Below, piece after piece: positions 43,201-50,365 of a stretch of DNA of 58,122 nucleotides. Where the stretch lies: IMG/VR virus record IMGVR_UViG_3300027721_000019, positions 1-58,122 of that record; one strand, given 5' to 3'. Every line of letters begins with the position of its first letter. Positions within the stretch are counted from its first letter, which is position 1. A program made the position numbers and the translations under genes. The notes below the pieces were generated by a model. That model ran no database searches. It had not been told where the DNA came from and saw only the letters and a list, made by a program, of their open reading frames with translations. The stretch comes from a virus.

Positions 43201-44121
43201 ATATTTGTACTTGATAGTAATTTTGCTCAAATCTACACCTTTACTATTGATGAAAATAATAATTGGAATCTATTTAACAGCTGGGGAGGATTTGGTTTAG
43301 CTACTACAAAATCTAAATTTAATACTCCTAATGACATACATATTGATCAGCTTAATAATGTTTGGATTTGTGATACAGGTAACAAAGCAATTAAGCAATA
43401 TTCAGATACAGGTACTTGGATTCAAACAATCTATGATAGTAATTTAATTAGTAACCCGCCTGTGTCCCTTGCTGTCGATAGTCAACAAAACGTACATGTA
43501 CTAACAGCTAACGGTATTTTAGTTTACAGTTATTCCGGTGTATATCAAAGAACTTACAGTTATAGTGAATATATTACTTCTACAGTACCTAGACGTATTA
43601 ATACATCATATAATAGAGAAATAATCTATATAGCTTTTGATTCTCAAGTAGTTAAGTTTTTTAGAACAGGTGTATTTGCAGGATATATTATTAAATCAAT
43701 ACCTGAGGTAACAAATATTAAAGGTCTGTATCAAGATGAGTTCCGTAACTTACTTGTAACGTCTGATAATATCATTTTAAAGTTTCCAGACCTTATGCAG
43801 TTAATACCTCGTAAAGGAAGTTTACCCTCATATTACTGGCCGTTAAATGATTTATTAATTCATAAAGAGGAATATGTACAAAATTGGGTATATACAAAAT
43901 CATTCCAACGCCTCTGGGACAATATTGAATATTTTAGAAATACACTTTACTACTCTTCAGGTAACTGCTTGTCATATAGTGCACCTTTACACGATAAAAG
44001 TAAAATGATTATCGGTCAAAACGAAATTGTAACATCAACTGTTATTAACCGTATACTAGGTTATCTCTGGGATAACTTCTATACATTTGTAAAATACTAC
44101 GATCCGGACTGTAATAACTAG
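40261..44121 (+). CDS. giant fibre/baseplate protein with NHL propeller
   Basis: The 1286-residue product starts with several Ig-like or PKD-like beta domains (residues about 1-500). Trp/Cys-rich segments follow (YQLIWTWAALSS near 480; PTWTWESVNTS near 840). NHL-like blades lie at about 966-1185: ISNICLDSNNKIFVLDSNFA, NDIHIDQLNNVWICDTGNKA and VSLAVDSQQNVHVLTANGIL. The last 100 residues are helical and aromatic (VQNWVYTKSFQRLWDNIEYF), unlike the rest, and may be the anchor. It ends in TAG. It is the last giant gene before the tail-collar fibre. Confidence 0.75.
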   Translation: MSLSATYIYPAGFNNASFTRYLTATLYTYTSAGSGTGFATNKTDFISWSFPTFVTAYSSINLGSANIYPTTVISNTATNISFLSGATAPLSSINTIYLAFNSSTYDDATSSYTLCSLPVNCTFVSNVSYSNPATYTQTFDTFPDIKLNASVNFENTLNSSYFYRLTSTTPFNAQVAFNSPTLGNLSASSTIFSVSATLNNTTTDINSFNAPLNLTRNTPCVSSFGITVSALSGINSYSPWYSPHTFQQSISARFVPYFLSAGFIGYTDTVFADGLIYPVNSSNYNNVLSSTPAVSAELSFLGEGHTANITLTANRDTNIKQYNWSISNSTYLSSITFNTFSLTAVNNGTLTTSSAQVTAVLSTSPALDFILPISLQVGDSTYFTLSTNPPIIQYDDVNGTPSFYPYYSSTLDVRGVEASATNNVFHQSIIVSTYNTSSYILYPGTASQIYLPPNGSPVLYRSTFTNTSGTFGNTCLDKYQLIWTWAALSSVSNGNANNLPYPITNWTTAPTSWAMTQCLSTCNSSSLSTIILGTSGLFAKTWANEGTTALTGTPYPVQLSQSGGILWSLTNNKWTYPAIPVINNATNTFEYTLQLSADDSILTNTGGTANKYQDTNITLQAQLCVLAQVPGVVGNPGVLMDWLPRGIHITYLQSLTSIGLPYPKIYTSNRYVLTGSNIIFQNLTTKSSAVTAISANFDNTDYFYLTGDSFNQTFTVNNSSIGYKDLTLISHTTLPNQPVIKTIFPSIVQIVPQYDTIVTEDYRTQNSSITLPWPDQPKIGSNDWVVSDNINSCISKIYDNLHYLDLISKSYPGTYSEYFGYLSPVNYSTSTFVCPTWTWESVNTSINPSSTVIWEDANVDGVYVSCGTWEQQTYQYTNITNTLTAVNNAPYTVCDQGTWNVNIPGLDQNYQIVSNGNTFNKKCIYTGIVSKDNNLYVTLPTQINLLSSDYVATVYNTKSTVDGIKTFSSISNICLDSNNKIFVLDSNFAQIYTFTIDENNNWNLFNSWGGFGLATTKSKFNTPNDIHIDQLNNVWICDTGNKAIKQYSDTGTWIQTIYDSNLISNPPVSLAVDSQQNVHVLTANGILVYSYSGVYQRTYSYSEYITSTVPRRINTSYNREIIYIAFDSQVVKFFRTGVFAGYIIKSIPEVTNIKGLYQDEFRNLLVTSDNIILKFPDLMQLIPRKGSLPSYYWPLNDLLIHKEEYVQNWVYTKSFQRLWDNIEYFRNTLYYSSGNCLSYSAPLHDKSKMIIGQNEIVTSTVINRILGYLWDNFYTFVKYYDPDCNN

Positions 44122-44130
44122 AAATAACTA

Positions 44131-44137
44131 ATAAATA
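44131..44137 (+). promoter_or_regulatory. late-promoter box (ATAAATA)
   Basis: The box ends 9 bases before the ATG at 44147. Confidence 0.6.
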
Positions 44138-44146
44138 AATTATACC

Positions 44147-44764
44147 ATGGCAGACCTTTATACAGACGAATCAGTTACATCAATTTCTAGTCCTGTAAAA
44201 ATACCTTCAACAGATTTTATAGGTAATTCTTTAACTACAATTAATAATAATTACGATACCTTGTATCAAAATATCTTGTTTTTACAAAAACAAATAACTA
44301 ATATACAAGGAATACCAACAGGTACAATAGCTTTCTACGTAGCTCAAACCCCACCAACAGGCTGGCTTGTTTGTGATGGAACAATTGTAAGTAGTTCTTT
44401 ATATCCTGTACTATATAATCTATTAGGTACAACATACGGTGCTAAAGGTAAGACACCTGACTTAAGAGGTCAGTTTATACGTGGCTGGAATAATAGTAAC
44501 ACAGGTTTAGATGCATCTCGTTCTTTTGGCCAGACCCAGGCTGATGCTTATAAATCTCACACTCACAATATTAACAATCAAATTTCTGAAGGTCCTCAAT
44601 GGATAGGCTTTTCAAGAGGTGATATTTCCCCATCTGCACCTTCTGATGCCTCCGGTTATCAAGCCGGTGTAAACAGTAACGATCGCATTTTTCGTATAGT
44701 TGCAAGCGGTGACACTGAAACACGCCCGAATAATATTGCCCTTTTAGGATGTATAAAATGGTAA
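44147..44764 (+). CDS. short tail fibre with phage tail-collar domain
   Basis: The 205-residue product has a clear tail-collar domain from about residue 62: GTIAFYVAQTPPTGWLVCDG, KTPDLRGQFIRGWNNS and the metal-binding type SHTHNI. It ends RPNNIALLGCIKW, the usual terminus of the family. The N-terminus carries TDFIGNSLTTINNNYDTLY (residues 22-40), the attachment-like motif shared with other fibres here. T4 gp12 short fibres contain the same domain but are 527 residues, so this is a mini-fibre. Confidence 0.88.
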   Translation: MADLYTDESVTSISSPVKIPSTDFIGNSLTTINNNYDTLYQNILFLQKQITNIQGIPTGTIAFYVAQTPPTGWLVCDGTIVSSSLYPVLYNLLGTTYGAKGKTPDLRGQFIRGWNNSNTGLDASRSFGQTQADAYKSHTHNINNQISEGPQWIGFSRGDISPSAPSDASGYQAGVNSNDRIFRIVASGDTETRPNNIALLGCIKW

Positions 44765-44792
44765 TTTATATCAGAAAAAACGACAAAATAGA

Positions 44793-44799
44793 ATAAATA
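44793..44799 (+). promoter_or_regulatory. late-promoter box (ATAAATA)
   Basis: GAATAAATA at 44791-44799 ends 10 bases before the ATG at 44810. Confidence 0.6.
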
Positions 44800-44809
44800 T
44801 AATTACAAT

Positions 44810-45628
44810 ATGAATAACCCTCTCTCTGATATGTACTCCGAAGTTCTTCTTAACGAAGCAAAGAAACATGATAAAAGCTCTCTTGCTGGTAAAAAGAACC
44901 TTAAGTTTGACCCTCTTCCCGATCAAGACATCGATGTTGAACCTCTTGCAAAGGGTCGCGGTACAGATAGAGTTGCTAAGACTAGCAAGTTAAAAACACC
45001 AGCAGAAAACGCTAAGTATTCTGCTTCAAAGAAAAAGAAAGGAAAAAGTTTAAAAATGGAAAATACAACAAACAAATACGAAGGAGCTTTTGAAAAGCTT
45101 TTCAAGTCCACCCTCAATGAAGAGTTCGGTGCTGTTGAAGCTGCTGAACAGGAAATTGAAGATCACGCCGATGAAATTCCTACATCTGATGAAGATATGG
45201 GCGAAGAACTCGGTGCTCAAGAAGATGAAGCTGGTGATCTCGTTTCTGATATCAAGTCAGTTATCGATAGCTTAAATTCTATTCTCGATAAGCTCGCCGA
45301 GCACGAAGAAGAAGAAGAAGGCAGTGATATGGAAGCTGAAGAGGAAATGGGCGAGGAGGAGCCTTTTGAAGAGTCTCTCGCAACAGATGAAGCTGAAGAA
45401 GAAGGACATGCCTTAGTCGATGCTAAGAAGCTCGAAAAAGGATTAACAGGCCCTAAGGGTAAGTATAATGTCGGTGGTGTTAAGACCACAACCGGTAAGG
45501 CTGTTAATGGTACAATTAAAGTTGCCCCTGAAACAAAGGAACTTCCTGCTACCGATAAAGGCTTGCAGAATACAAAGAAGTTCAATCCTAAGACTTCAAA
45601 CATCAAAGTTGGCGATTTCTTCAAGTAA
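44810..45628 (+). CDS. acidic, charge-segregated protein, possible head-core protein
   Basis: The 272-residue product is highly charged. Residues 1-85 are basic (SASKKKKGKSLKMENTTNKY), residues about 100-205 are strongly acidic (EHEEEEEGSDMEAEEEMGEE) with a helical SVIDSLNSILDKLAEHE stretch, and the C-terminal 65 are basic again. Codons are AAG-rich, as in the capsid block. Acidic helical proteins form the prohead core in T4 (gp67, gp68), which gp21 degrades. The gene has its own late box and a terminator, so it is a single-gene unit. The core role is an inference from composition. Confidence 0.65.
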   Translation: MNNPLSDMYSEVLLNEAKKHDKSSLAGKKNLKFDPLPDQDIDVEPLAKGRGTDRVAKTSKLKTPAENAKYSASKKKKGKSLKMENTTNKYEGAFEKLFKSTLNEEFGAVEAAEQEIEDHADEIPTSDEDMGEELGAQEDEAGDLVSDIKSVIDSLNSILDKLAEHEEEEEGSDMEAEEEMGEEEPFEESLATDEAEEEGHALVDAKKLEKGLTGPKGKYNVGGVKTTTGKAVNGTIKVAPETKELPATDKGLQNTKKFNPKTSNIKVGDFFK

Positions 45629-45650
45629 GAAATAAACTTTAATAAAATCA

Positions 45651-45682
45651 CAGATAGCCCCTATATGGGGCTATTTCTGTTT
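45651..45682 (+). terminator. intrinsic terminator after the acidic protein gene
   Basis: ATAGCCCC (45654-45661) pairs with GGGGCTAT (45667-45674) around a 5-base loop. CAG (45651-45653) and CTG (45677-45679) extend the stem past a bulge. A short T-rich run follows. Confidence 0.7.
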
Positions 45683-45705
45683 ACTGGTTTAGCATAAGTA
45701 CTATT

Positions 45706-46290
45706 ATGAATCTGTTTGAAAAAGAGTTTAAAGATGGGTATTTAAAGTATCATACTAACACTATACCTCCTAACGCTCTTGACCCTAGAGTATTTTATAC
45801 AGAGATGGAAGGTGGTGATCCTAAGATGCTACCAGAGGTTAAATTACAAATTATTCAAGATATTGATGCTATTAATTCTGCAGAAAATGAATCTGTAAAA
45901 ACAAGAGTAAATGATTATATAGTTGTTGGGCCGATTTTAAAATCAGGTAGTTCAAAGTTTTGCCCTATAACTGCTATTGTTAGATTGAATACTGCTAATT
46001 TAGATGATATATTAAAAGAAAGAATTCTACAAGTAATTAGCTCTATTAATGATAGAAGAGCTCCAGGCACTACACACCCTCTTCACTATATACCGACAAT
46101 AAGAGAGTTTGATATGAATGCTTATGAGAGTATCTATCATCCGTTTTATGAAAAATGGCTTAAAAAGCCTAACTATATAGGAGAAGCAAAACACGATTTA
46201 AGTACTTTAGCAGACCCCGCTAAGTATAAAAAAAATACATATAAGAAAGCTAGCCTTTTAAAGGGTATTAAAAAATTAGGTAAAGTTTAA
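45706..46290 (+). CDS. hypothetical protein in neck-gene cluster
   Basis: The 194-residue product is not recognised. It begins MNLFEKEFKDGYLKYHTNTI and has a folded-looking centre (RVNDYIVVGPILKSGSSKFC, PITAIVRLNTANLDDILKER) followed by PLHYIPTIREFDMNAYES and a basic C-terminus. It lies 4 bases before the gp14-like gene, in a run that also encodes gp13 and gp4 homologues, so a head-tail connection role is likely. No late box precedes it; it comes after a terminator, so its promoter is unclear. Confidence 0.7.
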   Translation: MNLFEKEFKDGYLKYHTNTIPPNALDPRVFYTEMEGGDPKMLPEVKLQIIQDIDAINSAENESVKTRVNDYIVVGPILKSGSSKFCPITAIVRLNTANLDDILKERILQVISSINDRRAPGTTHPLHYIPTIREFDMNAYESIYHPFYEKWLKKPNYIGEAKHDLSTLADPAKYKKNTYKKASLLKGIKKLGKV

Positions 46291-46294
46291 AAGT

Positions 46295-46990
46295 ATGGAA
46301 ACAGTACGTTACCTTAATAAGAACGTTACAACGCAAGAGCGTTTAAACTTCAGTAGATGGTGGTATGAGCAGATTCAGCACTACGGTGTTCAGGTAAACT
46401 ATTACACTAACGGGTATCAGTTAAGTACGCAAAATTTTCTTTACGGGGAAGATCCAACTGCTACTTTTATTGAAACAGGCCCTGTAGTAATGTTAACAGA
46501 TATTACTAATGACGCTATAATGCTTTCTAAGTTTGGCATTATGGCTGATTGTGATATGACAGCTGTAATACATATATCAGGTTTTTATAACACATTTGGG
46601 CCTAATAAAGAACCTAAAGCTGGCGATCTTATCGAGCTACAAGAGTATGGAGGCTTTGGTGACAGACCAGGAGGAAGAGGAGCTCCAATATATGAAGTAA
46701 CCGAACGTGACGATCAGAATCTACCTATGCGTGCTAACCCTCTTATGGGTCATTATATTTGGGTTATAAAGTGCAGACGTTGGGAAGGTTCAAAAGAACC
46801 TGGTGCACCACGCGAATTGGCTAACACCCAACCTAGTGATGGTGGTGATTACGGCTTATTACCTGGAGGGACTAGTACCCCGGATCTTGTACAGCCTTAT
46901 CCAGATAATGCTAATACAGAAGGTCATCATATATTTGATCAGGATCAAGCCAATGAACAAGGTAGCCCGTACGGGTATTACGGTTTATAA
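46295..46990 (+). CDS. 14: neck protein, gp14-like
   Basis: The 231-residue product (T4 gp14 has 256) has the gp14 layout: an N-terminal helix (QERLNFSRWWYEQIQHYGVQ) leading to VNYYTNGYQ, then NFLYGEDPTATFIETGPVVM, LSKFGIMADCDMTAVIHISG and PKAGDLIELQEYG. gp14 and gp13 close the neck between portal and tail after packaging. The last 60 residues are Gly/Pro/Asn-rich and likely disordered. It is followed at once by the gp13-like gene. Confidence 0.75.
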   Translation: METVRYLNKNVTTQERLNFSRWWYEQIQHYGVQVNYYTNGYQLSTQNFLYGEDPTATFIETGPVVMLTDITNDAIMLSKFGIMADCDMTAVIHISGFYNTFGPNKEPKAGDLIELQEYGGFGDRPGGRGAPIYEVTERDDQNLPMRANPLMGHYIWVIKCRRWEGSKEPGAPRELANTQPSDGGDYGLLPGGTSTPDLVQPYPDNANTEGHHIFDQDQANEQGSPYGYYGL

Positions 46991-46995
46991 AAAGA

Positions 46996-47002
46996 TTAAA
47001 TA
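46996..47002 (+). promoter_or_regulatory. late-promoter box (TTAAATA)
   Basis: The box ends 7 bases before the ATG at 47010. Confidence 0.5.
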
Positions 47003-47009
47003 ACTATAT

Positions 47010-47897
47010 ATGAACGTACTCCCAAGATACACTCAAGGATCTACTAATCTTAATCATAAGATTGCAAGTTACGATGCTTTAGCTTTAAGAGTGCGTCGTC
47101 AACTAGGTGAACCGTTAGTTGAAGTAGAAATAGCTAATGAACAAATTTATGATAATATAGCGATAGCTATGGAATACTTTACTAAGTATGCCGGTTATAC
47201 AGAAGAGTATCTTGTTTTCGATTCTAGGAAATATGTACCAGGTGTAGGTTTAGATGTTGCTACACTTATTAACAGAACACCAGAAATGACATCTACAACA
47301 CTTAATAACCCGATGTCAGCAACTACATCTGCTAGTTTATCTGCAGGGTACGATTTTGATTTAGAATCTTATAGACGTGTTTTAGATTGCTTTGTTTTTA
47401 ACTACGGTGAGTCAACTGGTATTAATACTCTCTTTACTTTAGAGCAGGCTATGGCTCAACAAATTTACTCGTCATACATGATTGGTAATTTCGGCTTTGA
47501 TCTTACTACCTGGGAAGTATTAAAAGAATTTATCGATTTAAGAAATAAAGTATTAGCACAAACCCCTCATTACCGTTTTGATCCTAAGACACAGCTTCTT
47601 AGAATCGTACCTGAACCTATATTACAAAATAGTTACTTAGGTGTTGTAGGTTGTTACTTAGAAAGACCGATTAAAGACATTATTAACGAACGTTGGATCT
47701 TTAGATATGTTTTAGCTTTATCTAAAATTACTGTTGCAAACGTTAGAGGTAAGTTCTCAGGTACAGGTCTTTTTGCCGGGGGCACAGTTAATGCAAATGA
47801 TTTTATGCAACAGGGTATAACAGAAAGAGATGCTTTAGAGCAAGAATTAAAACAACAAAACGAGGACGTTACACCACCTATGTGGTTTATAGGATAA
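47010..47897 (+). CDS. 13: neck protein, gp13-like
   Basis: The 295-residue product (T4 gp13 has 309) has the family opening: LALRVRRQLGEPLVEVEIAN followed by EQIYDNIAIAMEYFTKYAGY. The C-terminal half contains RPIKDIINERWIFRYVLALS and KITVANVRGKFSGTGLFAGG, which in T4-type gp13 ends the core. The order gp14-gp13 is the reverse of T4 (13-14), but the two remain adjacent. It makes the neck ring on the portal with gp14. Confidence 0.82.
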   Translation: MNVLPRYTQGSTNLNHKIASYDALALRVRRQLGEPLVEVEIANEQIYDNIAIAMEYFTKYAGYTEEYLVFDSRKYVPGVGLDVATLINRTPEMTSTTLNNPMSATTSASLSAGYDFDLESYRRVLDCFVFNYGESTGINTLFTLEQAMAQQIYSSYMIGNFGFDLTTWEVLKEFIDLRNKVLAQTPHYRFDPKTQLLRIVPEPILQNSYLGVVGCYLERPIKDIINERWIFRYVLALSKITVANVRGKFSGTGLFAGGTVNANDFMQQGITERDALEQELKQQNEDVTPPMWFIG

Positions 47898-47898
47898 T

Positions 47899-48168
47899 AT
47901 GAACTTTGAATTAATAGTAGAAGAGTTGCTTGAGGAAAAAGGTGGTCGTTGTACAAAGGTAACGGGTCAGATGTCATCTACTCGTAAAGATAAAAAATAC
48001 ATGAAATGCGTTCGTGTTGATGGTAAATTAAAGCGTGTACATTACGGTGACCCCAATTTAAGAATTAAAAAATCTAACTCTAAACGTAGAAAGAGTTTTA
48101 GAGCACGTCATAAATGTTCAACAGCTAAGCCCGGTACAGCTCGTTATCTAAGTTGTAAAAATTGGTAA
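47899..48168 (+). CDS. small basic Cys-containing protein
   Basis: The 89-residue protein belongs to a type I have seen in other phages without known function. It has KKYMKCVRVDGKLKRVHYGD, then RRKSFRARHKC at residues 63-73 and a terminal YLSCKNW. C18, C37, C73 and C86 with H71 could bind a metal. It starts one base after gp13 and ends immediately before the gp4-like nuclease, so it may help nucleic-acid contact at the head vertex. The ATG has AGGA four bases upstream. Confidence 0.7.
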   Translation: MNFELIVEELLEEKGGRCTKVTGQMSSTRKDKKYMKCVRVDGKLKRVHYGDPNLRIKKSNSKRRKSFRARHKCSTAKPGTARYLSCKNW

Positions 48169-48618
48169 GTGAACAGAAGACGTACAGTTAGATTTAAACA
48201 AGGTCTCTTCAAGCCTAGTAACCCGGACAAGTATAAAGGCTCCCTACCTATCATATACAGATCATCTTACGAATTACGGTTTATGAGATGGGCAGATCAT
48301 AACCCTGCAATAGTCTCTTGGGGATCAGAATCTATTATTATTCCTTACCCTAACCCGTTAACAGGGAGAGTATCTAGATACTTTGTGGATAATAATATTA
48401 CTATTAAATCTAAAGATGGTACTATTAAAAAATATCTTATAGAGATTAAACCGTCTATTCAAACCCTGCCACCTAAAGCAACAAGAAACACAAAATCGTT
48501 AATGCGTAAGCAAGCTGAGTATGTAAAGAATAGAGCTAAATGGCAAGCAGCCACAGAATGGAGCAAGAAGAAGGGTTACGAGTTTACAATCATAACCGAA
48601 AAGCATTTAGGTTTATAA
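48169..48618 (+). CDS. 4: head completion nuclease-like protein, gp4-like
   Basis: The 149-residue product (T4 gp4 has 150) starts at a GTG directly after the preceding stop. It has the gp4 pattern FKPSNPDKYKGSLPIIYRSS, with E35, then IVSWGSESIIIPYPNPLTGR and RYFVDN (D74), then the nuclease-like IEIKPSIQTLPP with E92 and K94. This fits a PD-(D/E)XK fold. gp4 is needed for head completion in T4, probably by trimming DNA. It converges on the membrane protein gene with a 6-base overlap. Confidence 0.88.
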   Translation: MNRRRTVRFKQGLFKPSNPDKYKGSLPIIYRSSYELRFMRWADHNPAIVSWGSESIIIPYPNPLTGRVSRYFVDNNITIKSKDGTIKKYLIEIKPSIQTLPPKATRNTKSLMRKQAEYVKNRAKWQAATEWSKKKGYEFTIITEKHLGL

Positions 48619-49443
48619 ATGATTGTTAGGGTTATAATACCCTGTACCTACAATAATATTATCAGGTAAAGGCTCTTCTTTTTTCTTAGGTACTTTAGTT
48701 TCTTTTAACATACTACCAGTTAAAGCAATATTAAGTGCCAATACTAAGCTAACTGATAACGGGTCAAATACCGACACTAGAATAAGAATAAACCATTTTA
48801 CAACTGTATCTAAAGGCATATTAAATGATTTAGCAACAAACTTAAATGTACCAATATCATTTGCTTTACTAGTGTCTGTTTTAAGAGCTATAATTTCATT
48901 ATCTTTTTCAAACTTAGTAGTCTGCAATGTTTGAAGTCTACCTGTTAGGTTTGTAATTTCATCACTAGACTTTTTTATGTCATCATAAATCGGTTTAGCC
49001 GCTTTTGATGATAAATCAGGTAATCTTTTTTCTTGTGACTTTCTAGCTACATTTAACGTTTCAATACGATTTTGAATACTAATAATTTCTTCGTTAACTG
49101 ACTGTTTTTGATTTTCTATTAGAGCTATTTTATTATCATCTAGTGTATTTTTAGCAGCATTTACTTGATAAGCTGAAGAAAGATAGCCGAATATACCAGC
49201 AGATGTAATAATCATTAAGGTACCTACTGCTAGAAGAAGATAGGTCCTAAGAAATATGTTTGTCTTGTTCCAGTAGCGATAAAGGTAAGAAGTGGCAACG
49301 AGTTTAGCAAACTCTAGTGCTCCAGCCATAATCATTACTTGATAATAACACCCTGAAAATAAAGAAGCTATACCTAATACTGAGAAAAAAGCAGCACTAC
49401 CTGCAACTAATAATGATGATAAACTTAACAGTATAATAAACAT
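48613..49443 (-). CDS. membrane protein with cytoplasmic or periplasmic coiled coil
   Basis: The 276-residue product has hydrophobic helices at about residues 1-25, 30-52, 65-90 and 213-245. A charged coiled coil lies at about 100-190 (KNTLDDNKIALIENQKQSVN, then VNEEIISIQNRIETLNVARK). AGALEFAKLVATSYLYRYWN in the second helix region and WFILILVSVFDPLSVSLVLA in the last resemble a conserved membrane family in marine T4-like phages; its function is not known to me. It is the only minus-strand gene in the head region and has a late-type box. Roles in lysis timing, superinfection exclusion or membrane-associated assembly are all possible. Confidence 0.78.
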   Translation of the reverse strand: MFIILLSLSSLLVAGSAAFFSVLGIASLFSGCYYQVMIMAGALEFAKLVATSYLYRYWNKTNIFLRTYLLLAVGTLMIITSAGIFGYLSSAYQVNAAKNTLDDNKIALIENQKQSVNEEIISIQNRIETLNVARKSQEKRLPDLSSKAAKPIYDDIKKSSDEITNLTGRLQTLQTTKFEKDNEIIALKTDTSKANDIGTFKFVAKSFNMPLDTVVKWFILILVSVFDPLSVSLVLALNIALTGSMLKETKVPKKKEEPLPDNIIVGTGYYNPNNHL

Positions 49444-49451
49444 AAGTACAG

Positions 49452-49458
49452 TATTTAT
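49452..49458 (-). promoter_or_regulatory. late-promoter box, minus strand of a divergent pair
   Basis: AATAAATA reads on the minus strand and ends 8 bases before the ATG at 49443. Confidence 0.55.
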
Positions 49459-49489
49459 TGATTTTAACCGAGAAAACGTAACTAGACTG

Positions 49490-49497
49490 TATAAATA
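49490..49497 (+). promoter_or_regulatory. late-promoter box (TATAAATA), plus strand of a divergent pair
   Basis: A full T4-type octamer ends 12 bases before the gp21 start at 49510. It is 31 bases from the minus-strand box. Confidence 0.65.
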
Positions 49498-49509
49498 ATT
49501 GTAACATAT

Positions 49510-50184
49510 ATGGGACTCAAATTTCTAGTCGAAGATATCCATGACGACATTGACTTCTTAATTGAAGAAAAGAACCGTCAGGGCGAACAAAAACTCTTTA
49601 TCACCGGGCCATTCTTAATGGCTGAAGAAAAGAATCAAAACGGACGTATATACAAGTTAGACGAAATGGTTAAAGAAGTTAACCGTTATACCGTTGATAT
49701 GGTCAAGTCACGTCGTGCTATCGGTGAAATGAATCATCCTCAATCTACAGAAGTTAATCCTGTTAATGCTTGTCATTTAGTTACCGAATTAACACAGAAG
49801 GGAAATTACTTTTATGGTAAGTCCCAAGTTTTAAATACACCTATGGGGCTTCTTCTTAAGTCTCTCATTCAGGATAATATTAAAATGGGTATTAGCTCCC
49901 GTGCCCTTGGCAACGTTAATGAAACATCTAATGCCAAACACGTATCTAACTTTCATCTTATTTGTTTAGACGTTGTTCATCAACCATCAGTACAAACAGC
50001 AATGCTTGAATCTGTTATGGAGTCAAAAGAGTGGATGATTAGGCCAGACGGTACAATTGTTGAAGCTGCTATTAAGGCTTATAACGAATTAGAAAAAAAT
50101 CTTCGCAACTTACCTAAACACGGTACAGATGCTTTCTTAAAAGAATCGTTGATGTCTTTCATCAAGATGCTTAAGTCTGCTTAA
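49510..50184 (+). CDS. 21: prohead core protease, gp21-like
   Basis: The 224-residue product (T4 gp21 has 212) cuts the scaffold and capsid proteins during head maturation. The catalytic histidine is H76 in GEMNHPQ and the nucleophile is one of S129/S130 in MGISSRALG, both set as in the gp21 family. The opening FLVEDIHDDIDFLIEEKNRQ is typical of the T4-type. It starts the gp21-gp22-gp23 cluster, in T4 order, with a 47-residue gene inserted before gp22. Confidence 0.94.
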   Translation: MGLKFLVEDIHDDIDFLIEEKNRQGEQKLFITGPFLMAEEKNQNGRIYKLDEMVKEVNRYTVDMVKSRRAIGEMNHPQSTEVNPVNACHLVTELTQKGNYFYGKSQVLNTPMGLLLKSLIQDNIKMGISSRALGNVNETSNAKHVSNFHLICLDVVHQPSVQTAMLESVMESKEWMIRPDGTIVEAAIKAYNELEKNLRNLPKHGTDAFLKESLMSFIKMLKSA

Positions 50185-50194
50185 TTATAACAAT

Positions 50195-50338
50195 ATGGAC
50201 AACGTAAAGAAGGCCACACAGAATTTTATAGCTCAAATTGCAAATAAGGACTACTCCCAGGCTAAAATTGCATTACAGAATGTAGTTGCTGAAAAGATAA
50301 AAAATAAGGTAAGAACCTATATTAATCAGGAAAAGTAG
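50195..50338 (+). CDS. 47-residue head-cluster protein
   Basis: A short frame runs from the ATG at 50195 to a TAG at 50336-50338. The product starts MDNVKKATQNFIAQIANKDY and continues SQAKIALQNVVAEKIKNKVR; it is almost entirely helical and basic. It starts 10 bases after gp21 and ends before the gp22 late box. In T4 a set of small core genes (67, 68) sits near this place. The compact packing between gp21 and gp22 supports a small prohead core or accessory protein. Confidence 0.65.
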   Translation: MDNVKKATQNFIAQIANKDYSQAKIALQNVVAEKIKNKVRTYINQEK

Positions 50339-50348
50339 ACTAAATAGA

Positions 50349-50359
50349 ATAAATAAATA
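50349..50359 (+). promoter_or_regulatory. overlapping late-promoter boxes
   Basis: ATAAATA occurs twice, at 50349-50355 and 50353-50359, ending 10 and 6 bases before the gp22 ATG at 50366. Two start registers are possible. Confidence 0.6.
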
Positions 50360-50365
50360 TACAAT

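Noticed and set aside
45217-45651. Minus-strand open frame opposite the acidic protein gene
   Set aside because: It arises from GAA/GAG repeats read backwards as Ser/Phe codons; no start signal or motif.
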